Shown here: piece after piece, positions 34,085 through 43,574 of the stretch
How the letters are laid out: each line of letters opens with the position of its first letter
Numbering within the stretch: position 1 is the stretch's first letter
Assembly: GCA_035367155.1 (NCBI GenBank)
Contig: DAOSJI010000006.1
Span: 1 to 56,220 of the forward strand
From: JAAYSA01 sp035367155
Lineage (GTDB): Bacteria > Bacillota_I > Bacilli_A > RFN20 > CAG-826
DNA: 56,220 nucleotides
Reading direction: 5' to 3'
Translations under genes and position numbers: made by a program
Notes under the pieces: generated by a model
Databases searched by the model: none
What the model saw: the letters and a program-made list of their open reading frames with translations, nothing else
Told to the model about the DNA's origin: nothing

Positions 34085-35503
34085 ATGGAAGATAAATTTG
34101 AATTATTAGAACATTTAAGAATCATTATTGATAACCGTGATGTTAAAGCATTACGAGAATTTTGTAACACGATTGAACCTGTTGACTTTGCAGATGCTGC
34201 TAATAGTATTGAGGATGTTTCAAAACTTCTATTTGTTTTTAGAACAGTTGAAAGTGAATATACTGCGGAGGTTTTTACTGAGCTTAGCACTGAACAACAA
34301 AATCGATTAATTGAGCTTTTTAGCGATAAACAAATTAAGGATTTAATTGAAAATACATACACAGATGATATTGTTAAATTTTTAACAGATATGCCTTCTA
34401 ATCTTGTAAATAGAGTACTACAAAAAGCAGACAAGGAAACAAGACGAGATATTAATACCATCTTAAATTATCAGCCCTATACCGCTGGTTCATTAATGAC
34501 TACTGAATATATTGAATTGCGCGGTAACCTAACTGTTAAACAAGCTCTAGATTACATCCGAGAAAATGGTCAAGACGCAATTACTATTTACGATATTTTT
34601 ATCATTGATAATAAAAGAAATTTAGTTGAAGTTGTAGGTTTAGATAAATTAATTTTTGCAGAAGATAATGAAGAAATAGCCGAGATTGCAAAAATTGAGC
34701 CCGTTTTTGTACATGTTTCAACTGATCAAGAGGAAGTTGCACGTTTATTTAAACGTTATGATAAAACAACTCTTCCTGTTTTAAATAAAGATAATAAAAT
34801 GGTTGGTGTTATTACAGTTGATGATATTATCGATGTCATCGTTGAAGAACATACAGAAGATATCGCTAGAATGGCTGCTGTTGCGCCACTTGAAAAAAGT
34901 TACCGAGAATCATCAATTATGAGCCTTGTTAAGAGTTCATTACCATGGTTAATTCTTTTAATGGTTCTTGGGATTTTTTCATCTTTAATTATTAATAAAT
35001 TCGAAAGTCAAATTGCAACAGTAATCATAATGTCTAGTTTTATCCCCCTTCTTCTTGCTAGTGCAGGTAATGCAGGCACTCAAACAGCATCACTTGTTAT
35101 TAGATCTCTTGCTCTAAACGAATATCATAAAGGAGAGTATCGCAAAATAATTGGAAAAGAAATAAAAACTGGACTTTTAGTTGCTCTTGGTTTGGGATTA
35201 TTTACTTTTGCATTTATTCCTCTTCTATTTATTATTGGGATAGTAAATGTAACTCAGCTGGAAGATCTTACTTTTGTTAAATGGTCACCTAACTGGTGGA
35301 TTAGTATTCTAGAAATTTCAGGTACTATTAGTATTACAATAACCATTTCAATTGTTATATCTAAATTTGTTGGCGCTATCCTTCCTTTAACTGTAAGATT
35401 AATAAAAAAAGATCCTGCCTTAATGTCAAATCCTTTTATTACAACGATTTCTGATATTGTTACTTTAATAATTTACTTTCTGCTAATTATGGTGATTATA
35501 TAA
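34085..35503 (+). CDS. mgtE: Magnesium transporter MgtE
   Basis: 472 residues. An N-terminal helical superhelix domain (~1-130) and paired CBS domains (~135-255, with TTLPVLNKDNKMVGVITVDD) sense cytosolic Mg. Five membrane helices (~280-470) include SAGNAGTQTASLVIR, the conserved pore signature. The stop overlaps the start region of gtrA. A TATAGT at 34063-34068 gives a very short leader, and no M-box riboswitch is recognisable. Confidence 0.93.
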   Translation: MEDKFELLEHLRIIIDNRDVKALREFCNTIEPVDFADAANSIEDVSKLLFVFRTVESEYTAEVFTELSTEQQNRLIELFSDKQIKDLIENTYTDDIVKFLTDMPSNLVNRVLQKADKETRRDINTILNYQPYTAGSLMTTEYIELRGNLTVKQALDYIRENGQDAITIYDIFIIDNKRNLVEVVGLDKLIFAEDNEEIAEIAKIEPVFVHVSTDQEEVARLFKRYDKTTLPVLNKDNKMVGVITVDDIIDVIVEEHTEDIARMAAVAPLEKSYRESSIMSLVKSSLPWLILLMVLGIFSSLIINKFESQIATVIIMSSFIPLLLASAGNAGTQTASLVIRSLALNEYHKGEYRKIIGKEIKTGLLVALGLGLFTFAFIPLLFIIGIVNVTQLEDLTFVKWSPNWWISILEISGTISITITISIVISKFVGAILPLTVRLIKKDPALMSNPFITTISDIVTLIIYFLLIMVII

Positions 35504-36049
35504 ATGAATGAAATTAACGAGAAAATCCCTTTACATAAACGACCTATTTTTTGGGAAATTGTTCGATTTTTAATCGTTGGAGGAATCGCAACAATTGCAG
35601 ACTTTTTAGTATCAGCTCTTTTTCTTTATGTTATTTATACGGATTCAACCTCTTTTCCTTTTTTATGGTTTAGTCTAACAAGAAGTGTCACGGTTTCTAC
35701 ACTTGCAGGCTTTACAGTCGGAGTTATAGTTAACTATATTCTTTCAATTGTTGTTGTCTTTAAAAATGTTGAAAATAAAAAACGAAGTCAATCAGTATCT
35801 GGTTTTATAATCTTTTTAATTCTTGGTTTTATTGGGATGGTTATAAATCTCCTCCTAAAGGAAGCAGGAAATCTTATTATTCCCTTTGAAGGACATGTAT
35901 TTTGGTTTATGGTTGTTTTTGCTTTTGCTACGATTGTTGTTCTTATCTACAATTATATTACAAGAAAATTAATCCTCTTTAGAGCACCTAAAGAAAATAA
36001 AGATACTTTAAAAGAAGGGATAGATGAAAATGGCCAACAAGATAAATAA
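35504..36049 (+). CDS. GtrA-family membrane protein
   Basis: 181 residues with four membrane helices (~20-45, 60-85, 100-120, 130-150). FLIVGGIATIADFLVSALF and NYILSIVVVF are the GtrA signature. Members are proposed to flip or help use polyprenyl-phosphate-linked sugars for surface glycosylation. It begins directly at the mgtE stop, with GGTGAT as ribosome site, and overlaps the next gene by 26 bases. Confidence 0.88.
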   Translation: MNEINEKIPLHKRPIFWEIVRFLIVGGIATIADFLVSALFLYVIYTDSTSFPFLWFSLTRSVTVSTLAGFTVGVIVNYILSIVVVFKNVENKKRSQSVSGFIIFLILGFIGMVINLLLKEAGNLIIPFEGHVFWFMVVFAFATIVVLIYNYITRKLILFRAPKENKDTLKEGIDENGQQDK

Positions 36050-37616
36050 AAAGACTGCAATAATTATTGGTGCTGGTCCTGCAGGACTTACTGCGGCTTA
36101 TCAATTATTAAAAACTACCAATGTAAAGCCAATTGTTTTTGAAGCAAGTAACGAAATTGGTGGCATTAGTAAAACGGTCGAATATAAAGGAAATTACATC
36201 GATATCGGCGGTCATCGTTTCTTCTCTAAAAATAATGAAATTATGAATTTGTGGTTAGAAATAATGCCTCTTCAAGCATATCCTTCATATGATGATATTA
36301 TTCTAAATAATGAGAAAGACTTTACAAAAGAAGGTCCAAATCCCGAAATAAATGATATTGTTATGCTTCTTAGACGACGTGTGTCACGCATATTTTATCT
36401 TCAAAAGTTTTTTGATTATCCTGTGTCTTTAAAATGGAAAACTCTACGAAATATGGGCTTTACTAGAACTATGAGAGCAGGATTTGGTTATCTTGGCTCA
36501 AGTTTAAGAAAAAGAAAAGAAACAAGTCTAGAAAATTTTTATATTAATAGATTTGGTAAACCTCTTTATTCAATGTTTTTTGAAAAATACACCGAAAAGG
36601 TTTGGGGTCGCCATCCTAGTGAGATTGATGCTAGTTGGGGTGCTCAGCGGGTAAAAGGACTTTCGTTATGGAAGACTCTTGGTAATGCTATTGCGCGCCC
36701 GTTCCGTTCAAAAAAGAATAAAGCTAAAGTAGAAACATCTTTAATAGAACAATTCTATTATCCTAAATTTGGACCAGGCCATCTATATCAACATATGGCT
36801 AATTTAATTAAAAAAATGGGCGGTGAAGTTCACCTTAATCATGAAGTTGTTGGTATTAATATTAAAAATAATGAAATAACTAATATTGAAGTTAAAACTG
36901 ATAAAGGAATTAAAACATATAAAGCTGATGGTTACTTTTCATCAATGCCTATAAAAGATTTATTTATTGCTTTAAAGGGCGAAAAAGTTGACGAAAATTG
37001 TTATGATATTGCGACTTCTCTTATTTATCGCGATTTTATAACCGTTGGAGTATTAATGAAAAAAACACTACTCCAAAATAAGACAAAATTTAAAACACTT
37101 AACGACATAATTCCTGATACTTGGATATATGTTCAAGAAGAAAATGTAAAAGTTGGTAGACTTCAAATTTTTAACAACTGGTCTCCTTATATGGTAAAAG
37201 ATCCTGAAAATACCATATGGATGGGAATGGAATACTTTGTAACTGAAGGTGATGAACTTTGGGAAGAAAATGATGAAAAATTCATTAGTAATGCTATTGA
37301 TGAACTTGTAAAACTTAAAATTGTTGATCGTGCCGATGTTATTGATGCTGTTCGAATTAAAGTAAAGAAAGCTTATCCAGCATACTTTGATTCATATAAA
37401 AATATCGATCAAGTTATTAATTATTTGAATAAATTTTCTAACTTATACTGTATCGGCAGAAACGGACAACACCGCTATAACAACATGGATCATAGTATGC
37501 TTACTGCGATTGAAGCAGTAAAAGTATTTATTGATCCAAACAATAATTCTAAAGATATTATTTGGAAGGTAAATACTGAGCAAGAATATCATGAATCAAA
37601 AGATAGTAAACAATAG
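36024..37616 (+). CDS. FAD-dependent oxidoreductase, UDP-galactopyranose mutase/protoporphyrinogen-oxidase-like
   Basis: 530 residues (or 528 from ATG 36030; the AAGGGA site fits either). An N-terminal Rossmann FAD motif, IIGAGPAGLTAAYQLL, is followed by FEASNEIGGISKT and DIGGHRFFSKNNE, typical of the amine-oxidase/Glf-like group found in surface-polysaccharide loci. A C-terminal IGRNGQHRYNNMDHSM is the second FAD contact. The reaction is unknown; it probably modifies a sugar or lipid-linked intermediate, given gtrA before it and GT39 after it. Confidence 0.82.
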   Translation: MKMANKINKKTAIIIGAGPAGLTAAYQLLKTTNVKPIVFEASNEIGGISKTVEYKGNYIDIGGHRFFSKNNEIMNLWLEIMPLQAYPSYDDIILNNEKDFTKEGPNPEINDIVMLLRRRVSRIFYLQKFFDYPVSLKWKTLRNMGFTRTMRAGFGYLGSSLRKRKETSLENFYINRFGKPLYSMFFEKYTEKVWGRHPSEIDASWGAQRVKGLSLWKTLGNAIARPFRSKKNKAKVETSLIEQFYYPKFGPGHLYQHMANLIKKMGGEVHLNHEVVGINIKNNEITNIEVKTDKGIKTYKADGYFSSMPIKDLFIALKGEKVDENCYDIATSLIYRDFITVGVLMKKTLLQNKTKFKTLNDIIPDTWIYVQEENVKVGRLQIFNNWSPYMVKDPENTIWMGMEYFVTEGDELWEENDEKFISNAIDELVKLKIVDRADVIDAVRIKVKKAYPAYFDSYKNIDQVINYLNKFSNLYCIGRNGQHRYNNMDHSMLTAIEAVKVFIDPNNNSKDIIWKVNTEQEYHESKDSKQ

Positions 37617-39312
37617 AAAAAGAGTTAATTTTGCAAACTTAACCTCAAAATTGCAAAGTTTTAAATATAAATGGTTAATATATGTACCAATTCTTTTTAT
37701 CACTATTTTTGTCCTTTATCTTATTTTTACAATAAATATGCCTGTTCCAGATCCTGCAAAAATGGCTGAAATAGAGGCCATTAGTCATGAATCAACTAGG
37801 CTTCAAACTCTATATAAATATTTCCGTGAACTAGTAGCCTCTCATAATGCGAGGCCAATAAAATTATTTACAATTGCTTCAGTTATATTAATTTTCACTT
37901 TAGGTGCTACTTTTATTAAATTAGATAGAGAAAAATGCTGGATTGTTTTAATTATTGTTGTTTTAATTGTAGGCTTTTTAATGCGTTTTATGTATACAAT
38001 TTATACTGATGCTATAACGGAGCGACAACATGACACCTTATCAATAAGAGGAGCAGGACATTATCATATTATCCTTTCTTATTTTAAAACTAATAGAGGA
38101 CCAGAGCCATTTCTTAATCAAGATGGTTCAGTAAATTTTCAACTTGGTTATCAATTTTATCATCCGCGATTTTCACATCGCTCTCTTGCTATGTTTATGA
38201 AATTTATGCGAGTGTTTCTTGGTAGTGATGAATATGTTCTTTATCAATCAACCCGAATTTTACTTTGTTTTACATCTTGTTTAACCTTAATTTTCGCTTA
38301 TAAAACGACTAAATTATTATTTGATTCACCTAGAGCACAATTATTTGCTTTATTAATAATTGCTTTTAGTCCTATTTTTTATCGTCTTTCGGCGATGACA
38401 AATAACGATAACTTTGCAACATTATTTACCTTTATTGCAATCTATTATGCTATCAAATGGTGGCAAGACCACAAAATTACCTCAATTATTGGTATAGCAC
38501 TTGGAATTGGATTAGGGATGGCAAGTAAAATGAGTGTTGCACTTTTTGCCCTACCTATAGCTCTATTGTTCCTATATATTTTATTTATTGAAATACTAAA
38601 AGCTAAAAATGAAAAAAGATTAACTAGACAGTTAACTTATCTACTTGCTTCTTTTGCTATTTTTGCAGTCATTGTATTTCCACTTGGTTTATATTATCCC
38701 ATCAAACATCTTAAAGAATGGGGGCAACCAATTACCTTTGTTTATAATGTCCCAAATCAACAATTATCTGTGCAAAACACATACTTTTTTGACCGTTTCC
38801 TCTCCTTTTCGCTTGCTGATTATTTTAAATATCCTTATGTTAGACTTGGTGCTAATAATCCAAAAGGTCAAGATTTTAACATCTACGGAGTACTTCTTAA
38901 ATCTATAACTTATGGTGAATTTGGTTACAAGGTGCACTGGGGTGCAACAGTAATCAATGTCTTGTCACTTTTGTCTTTTCTTGCTTTACTTGTTTCACTT
39001 GTTTATATGATAATTACATTCATTATTACTACAAAAACAAAAAATAGTATTATTCTTTTTAGTACAGTTATCGCTATAAACTTCATAATAAGTCTTTCCT
39101 ACATTACCTTTAATATTAAGCATCCTGCGACATGTACTATGGATTTTCGCTATGTTATTCCAATTCTATTAACTTATGCTCTAGTTTTTGGTTTTACAAT
39201 TGATCGATTACTAATAAATAAAAACAAAATTACTATTGGTGGTTTTATTCTTCTATTTTCACCAATCCTTCTTTACATAATAAGTTCTTGTGTTTTCCAC
39301 TTTATTATCTAA
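37591..39312 (+). CDS. GT39/ArnT-like membrane glycosyltransferase
   Basis: 573 residues with ~10-12 membrane helices. An extracytoplasmic loop after the second or third helix holds RQHDTLSIRGAGHYHIILSY, like the Asp-containing catalytic loop of GT-C enzymes (PMT/ArnT). LSAMTNNDNFATLF is a second typical segment. These enzymes move a sugar from a polyprenyl phosphate donor to protein or lipid outside the cell. It overlaps the FAD gene by 26 bases, giving an mgtE-gtrA-FAD-GT39 operon. The acceptor is unknown. Confidence 0.82.
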   Translation: MNQKIVNNRKRVNFANLTSKLQSFKYKWLIYVPILFITIFVLYLIFTINMPVPDPAKMAEIEAISHESTRLQTLYKYFRELVASHNARPIKLFTIASVILIFTLGATFIKLDREKCWIVLIIVVLIVGFLMRFMYTIYTDAITERQHDTLSIRGAGHYHIILSYFKTNRGPEPFLNQDGSVNFQLGYQFYHPRFSHRSLAMFMKFMRVFLGSDEYVLYQSTRILLCFTSCLTLIFAYKTTKLLFDSPRAQLFALLIIAFSPIFYRLSAMTNNDNFATLFTFIAIYYAIKWWQDHKITSIIGIALGIGLGMASKMSVALFALPIALLFLYILFIEILKAKNEKRLTRQLTYLLASFAIFAVIVFPLGLYYPIKHLKEWGQPITFVYNVPNQQLSVQNTYFFDRFLSFSLADYFKYPYVRLGANNPKGQDFNIYGVLLKSITYGEFGYKVHWGATVINVLSLLSFLALLVSLVYMIITFIITTKTKNSIILFSTVIAINFIISLSYITFNIKHPATCTMDFRYVIPILLTYALVFGFTIDRLLINKNKITIGGFILLFSPILLYIISSCVFHFII

Positions 39313-39376
39313 AAGGGATAAATTGAATCTTTGGACTTGTAAAAAGATTGCTGTTTATATATAATTAATCACGCAC

Positions 39377-39462
39377 GCAACCATGGCGGAATAGGTAGAC
39401 GCGTACGTTTGAGGGGCGTATAGGTAACCCCTGTGAGAGTTCGATTCTCTCTGGTTGCACCA
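39377..39462 (+). tRNA. tRNA-Leu (anticodon GAG)
   Basis: Acceptor GCAACCA pairs with TGGTTGC, discriminator A, encoded CCA. Anticodon stem TACGT/GCGTA with loop TTGAGGG gives GAG (reads CUC/CUU). Type II variable arm. T-arm GAGAGTTCGATTCTCTC. Confidence 0.94.
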
Positions 39463-39469
39463 GTTGATT

Positions 39470-39499
39470 AAAAAAGCACGTAGGAACGTGCTTTTTTTC
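39470..39499. terminator. Terminator after tRNA-Leu
   Basis: AAAAAAGCACGT-AGGA-ACGTGCTTTTTTT, a strong hairpin with a T tract; also faces the minus-strand gene ending at 39525. Confidence 0.9.
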
Positions 39500-39524
39500 A
39501 TTTATATGTTCTTTACTATTTAAT

Positions 39525-40793
39525 TTATGGAATATAGAAAGGATTATCATCAACTTCAAAAACTAGGTCGCCATTTTCAAAATCAACTTCAATACTTTTT
39601 ATAATAAAACGCTCAGTAAAAGCTTCTTCAAAATCTTCGTAATTTATTGTAAAGCTTTGTTCAAGATAAATTTCATCCATTACTCTTTCTTCTAATCCAC
39701 TAATATTTTGACCATTAATATTTATATCAATAATTTCAAAAGTAACTCTTCTAGCAACAATATCATTATCAATTTCATAATTAATTAAAGCATAACTGCG
39801 CACACCTTCAATATCTAACCCATAATAAATTAAATTATTACGAGCATCTACACTTACATCAGTTGTTTCAAGAAAATAGGTGTGACGAAGAATATCTTGA
39901 CTTGTTCTAAATGCAATTTTTGGTTTTCCATGTAAAGGATCATTTTCATCCGTTCTAAGATACTCTTTCATAATAAAACCATTAAAATCAGTTTGACTAA
40001 CACGGAGTGTTCTTGAACCTTCTACATAAGTTGCAAACGAATTAGTTTTAATATCTCCTATATTATATGAATGATAATCTTGATTTTTTTCTTCGTTAAC
40101 AATAATTTCAGTTAAATCAATATTAAGATTTGCTTCTCCTTCTTTAAAAAGAATTTCATAAGCATCGTTGTCTATAATATATTTGATAAAGCCACCTTCT
40201 TTAAGGTGTTCAGATAAATCAATACTAAACTTATCAGTTCCAATAATATCAATAATATTTTGTTTAAAATTATCTAATCTAATGTGACCAAGTTTAATCG
40301 GGCTTCCAATTGAAATTTCAACTAAAGTACCAACGGCACTTATTTCAATTGGTATACTTAAAATCGTTCTAAAACCATATACTCGTACATCAGCTTCAAT
40401 TGCAAATTGTCCATCTATAAACTTAGCATATATGTTTTTAATAATAATATTTTCATTTTCTGGCAAGATGAAATAATAATCTTCATTTTCAAAATTTGTA
40501 AGATTCATCCGCTCTTTAATTACAGTATTTAATATTTCAATCGCATCATTTTGAGTTAATCTAACATTAATGATTGGACTAGCCTTATCTGGGTTTTCTT
40601 CAAAAATTGCTCTTCTATTCATCACCGCTTCATAAAGTCGATCTCCAAACCTAAGTTCAATATCAGTCGTATTATTATTAAATGGTTGATTAGTTGTCTT
40701 AAAAAGCAAAGCTAAAGGAATCCCTACTACAATACCAGTAAGCATTGCAATAGTGGTAAGAAATATAAGCACGCCTTTTAAAAATCTTCTCAT
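39525..40793 (-). CDS. Unknown exported protein with N-terminal membrane anchor
   Basis: About 422 residues from ATG 40793 (MRRFLKGVLIF), preceded by AGAGGA. One N-terminal membrane helix (~5-28) would anchor a large extracytoplasmic beta-rich part. Repeated segments such as SIGSPIKLGHIRLDNFKQ suggest two similar lipid- or polymer-binding-like halves, but I recognise no family with confidence; the layout recalls YpmS. It stands alone between tRNA-Leu and the starch-binding protein gene. Confidence 0.6.
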   Translation of the reverse strand: MRRFLKGVLIFLTTIAMLTGIVVGIPLALLFKTTNQPFNNNTTDIELRFGDRLYEAVMNRRAIFEENPDKASPIINVRLTQNDAIEILNTVIKERMNLTNFENEDYYFILPENENIIIKNIYAKFIDGQFAIEADVRVYGFRTILSIPIEISAVGTLVEISIGSPIKLGHIRLDNFKQNIIDIIGTDKFSIDLSEHLKEGGFIKYIIDNDAYEILFKEGEANLNIDLTEIIVNEEKNQDYHSYNIGDIKTNSFATYVEGSRTLRVSQTDFNGFIMKEYLRTDENDPLHGKPKIAFRTSQDILRHTYFLETTDVSVDARNNLIYYGLDIEGVRSYALINYEIDNDIVARRVTFEIIDININGQNISGLEERVMDEIYLEQSFTINYEDFEEAFTERFIIKSIEVDFENGDLVFEVDDNPFYIP

Positions 40794-40895
40794 AATGACT
40801 TCCTCTATTTTTATTATACATGAAAATTTAGAGTGCAAAAATTATTTGCACAAAAAAACTCATAAGAGTGTTTATTCTTTATAAAATGAGTATAT

Positions 40896-42617
40896 CTAGG
40901 TTCTTCGTTTTTTTAGGTTATTAAAGTATCAAAATAATGCAAAAGAGACTAAACCAATTCTACCTAAAACTAAAACAGAAATAAAGTCATCTTGCTTTCG
41001 AGAAACTAGTTTTAGAGCCGAAGATGATGGTAATGTGCGGTTAATAAAGTTGGTAAAACCATCTGAGCCATATTTCTTTGCAATATAGTCATAGCGGGCA
41101 ATTGCTTGATAAAGAAGATTGCCAATTACATTTGCTTCATGATTTTGAAGAACGCTTTTAACACCGGCGCTTAAAAGAGAAAATTGATAATCAAGCATAT
41201 CCCAAGTAGTTTGTGCTATATTGTTTAATACACCAGTTGCATCACAGTTATTTGTTGAATTTAAATTAGTAATTCCAAATAAAGTAGCTTCGTGATAATC
41301 GTTGCTATATGTTCCCCAGTTACTTTCATTATGAAAATAAACATTTTTAGGATAATCACAAACAAGATCAACTGTTTTAACTTCACCTCCACCTGTTTGA
41401 CCATTATTAAAAACCAACATATCTCCAATTTTGTTAGCTTCAACAGGAAGCGTGTGATATCCAAGACCATGATTTGTCATTCTTGTTCCTGGCCATCCTC
41501 CAATTTTTTCCCTAACTGAATTTGGAAGACCTAGAATCCAAGTATATGCATATACATCACCCGTTGTTAGGGTCTTGTTTTTATCATAGAATGTTAATCT
41601 TGTGTCACTTAAGTTTTTATATTTTCCGTACAAGGAAAAATCGTTACTAACAGTTCCTGGTACATATTGTGTTGTAAAATTACTATCGGTATACCAGCCA
41701 TGAAATCTTTTACCTTCAAGATGAACGGGAGTTGGATTATATGTAGGATTAAACGTATTGTCTTTATATACGCGTTCTGTTTCAAGTTCAGTCGCTCCAT
41801 TATACTTTGTAATAGTTTTAAAAGTAGCAGATTGAGAATGGAAAAAATACTTTCCAGTTTTGGCATCAAAAACTACTTCGTAAATACCACCCGTGTTTAC
41901 TCTTATGTTATTGTTTCCACCTTGAGATAAAACACCTCCTGAAGAGGAATTGGCAATATCAAATGCAGTATAACCCCAGTCACCTTCCCACATATTCCAA
42001 ATATTTACCTTGAACTCTTTGTTACCTGTAAAACTTCGTTCTATGATGGCGTAGCGATCATTATCCCATGTTAAACGGTTATTAGAATTGTTTGTATTCC
42101 AGTTAGTATCAACAGCATCACCAGAAAGAACTAAATCCGCAATTCCCATAGGTGGTTTAGAAGTACATCTTACTGTATATCTATATTGGCCTGCGGGAGA
42201 ATTAGGATTATTATCTGGGTTATAAATCCTAATTTCATAACTTCCTGACTGAATAAAATATATATTGCTATCGTGATTAATTGGCACAATTCTATATCTA
42301 GCAGTTGAATTGTTTACATCATACTTAGTATTATCGTATCGTTGCCAAGAACCAGCTGGAACAATAGTATATTGACCAGGAATTAGGTTAGAATATGTTT
42401 TTGTAAAAACAGCAGGTTCACCTGGGACAGGATCCATTTTAAGTGCTGGGTTACTATTTGACCAACCTAATCTAGGGTCGCAACCAGTAAATAGCGGTTC
42501 CGTTGGTTGAGCTTGAACTGGTGCAACTTTGCCTGAATATAATAAAATCACACAAGCAAAAAAAACTAAACTAGAAATAGTTGCTAAAATTCCAATTCTT
42601 CTTTGTTTATTCTTCAT
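40896..42617 (-). CDS. Cell-surface starch-binding protein, C-terminal anchor reached only through an in-frame TGA
   Basis: 562 residues to TGA 40929-40931, or 573 if UGA is read as Trp and TAG 40896-40898 ends it. It has a signal peptide (LATISSLVFFACVILLYSG), two carbohydrate-binding-like modules (SNSNPALKMDPVPGEPAVFT; WNTNNSNNRLTWDNDRYAII), an InlB/Flg_new-type repeat (VHLEGKRFHGWYTDSNFTTQ ... LYGKY), and a CBM26-like domain (DVYAYTWILG ... GGWPGTRM). No catalytic domain is present. The end SVLVLGRIGLVSFALF is an anchor helix; readthrough adds W-YFNNLKKRRT, the expected positively charged cytoplasmic tail. A LacI-type operator lies 26 bases upstream. Confidence 0.7.
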
Positions 42618-42642
42618 GATGTTTTCACCTATAATTCCTTAT

Positions 42643-42658
42643 ATGTTAACGCTATCAT
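42643..42658 (-). promoter_or_regulatory. LacI-family operator upstream of the starch-binding protein gene
   Basis: ATGTTAACGCTATCAT matches the site before the binding-protein gene at 14 of 16 positions and has the central CG and symmetric ATG/CAT ends of LacI-family operators. A TTGACA lies at 42672-42677 (minus strand). Confidence 0.65.
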
Positions 42659-42660
42659 TA

Positions 42661-43563
42661 CTATGATAGCTTGTCAATATATTTTAAAAATTTTCTAAAA
42701 TGAATGTGTTTATCAGGAAATAGGTTATGAACAATTGAAAGATGATGATGGGCATCTGATACATACCAGTGATAGCCAATTCCATAAACATATTTAGCAA
42801 CTTCTGGATCTCTTAGTGTTATATAAGCACGACGAACTATTTCATCGCGGTTATTATCCCAAATAAAAATCTTTGTATCTATGTTATTTCTTTTTAGTGT
42901 TGGTCCTAAATAATCACGAACAAAAATCGCCTCATCTTCTGCACTATATATACAAGACTCCCATCTTTGGATAGCTTCTGGTTCGTTTTGAACAGTTAGA
43001 AAATCTATTTTTATCCCTTCCTTCCCCATGTGTTTTACATATAAAGAAAGATAATCCGCCCAGGTTTGGTAGTGTTCTTTAAGTAATTTGCCGCCTTTAT
43101 TCATTTTTTTCGTTGTTTTCATAAAGGCGGGTGGAGACCAAGGACTAGCCATTAATTTTAAAGGTTCTCTTCTTAATTTAAAGACATCTTTTAAAACAGG
43201 AATACAGCGTGTTTTTTCTTTTTCTAAACTAAAGGTTTTAAGTGTTGCATCTTCTCCTTTAAGATAATCATAGTTCCCATAGCCAAAGTCACTTGAGTTA
43301 ATTGTTAAACGCCCTAAATTGTACTTTAGTCCTTCTTTTCCAAAATAGGCTTCAAGAACTTCTTTATATTGTTCCTTACTCATTAGTTTAAGATTTGCAG
43401 TTGTTGCCTCGGTAAAAGCACCACCAAAACCAGCATGTGTTTGGAATGTTTTATTTTCGTCAACAAATAGCAGCCTTCCATCATGTAAGGCTTTAATTGG
43501 TTTAATTTTTGCTAACTCTTTTAGACGTTCACCGTCTCTAGAACTACGAATGATTTTTAACAT
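42661..43563 (-). pseudogene. GH30 glucosylceramidase-like glycosidase, C-terminally truncated
   Basis: 300 residues; family members are usually ~450 or more. The N-terminal (beta/alpha)8 barrel is well kept: GFGGAFTEATTANL, GRLTINSSDFGYGNYDYL, MASPWSPPAFMKT, and TVQNEPEA with the acid/base Glu. After HNLFPDKHIHF, where the family continues to the nucleophile Glu (FTEG-like), the sequence changes to RKFLKYIDKLS and stops at TAG. The next gene's operator follows at once, so ~150 codons, including the nucleophile and the side beta domain, appear deleted. It should be inactive. No secretion signal. Confidence 0.8.
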
Positions 43564-43574
43564 ATATTAAATTG

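Noticed and set aside
42651..42670. GCTATCAT-TACT-ATGATAGC hairpin as a terminator of the GH30 gene
   Set aside because: No T tract follows and the left arm is half of the LacI operator; it is more likely part of the control region.
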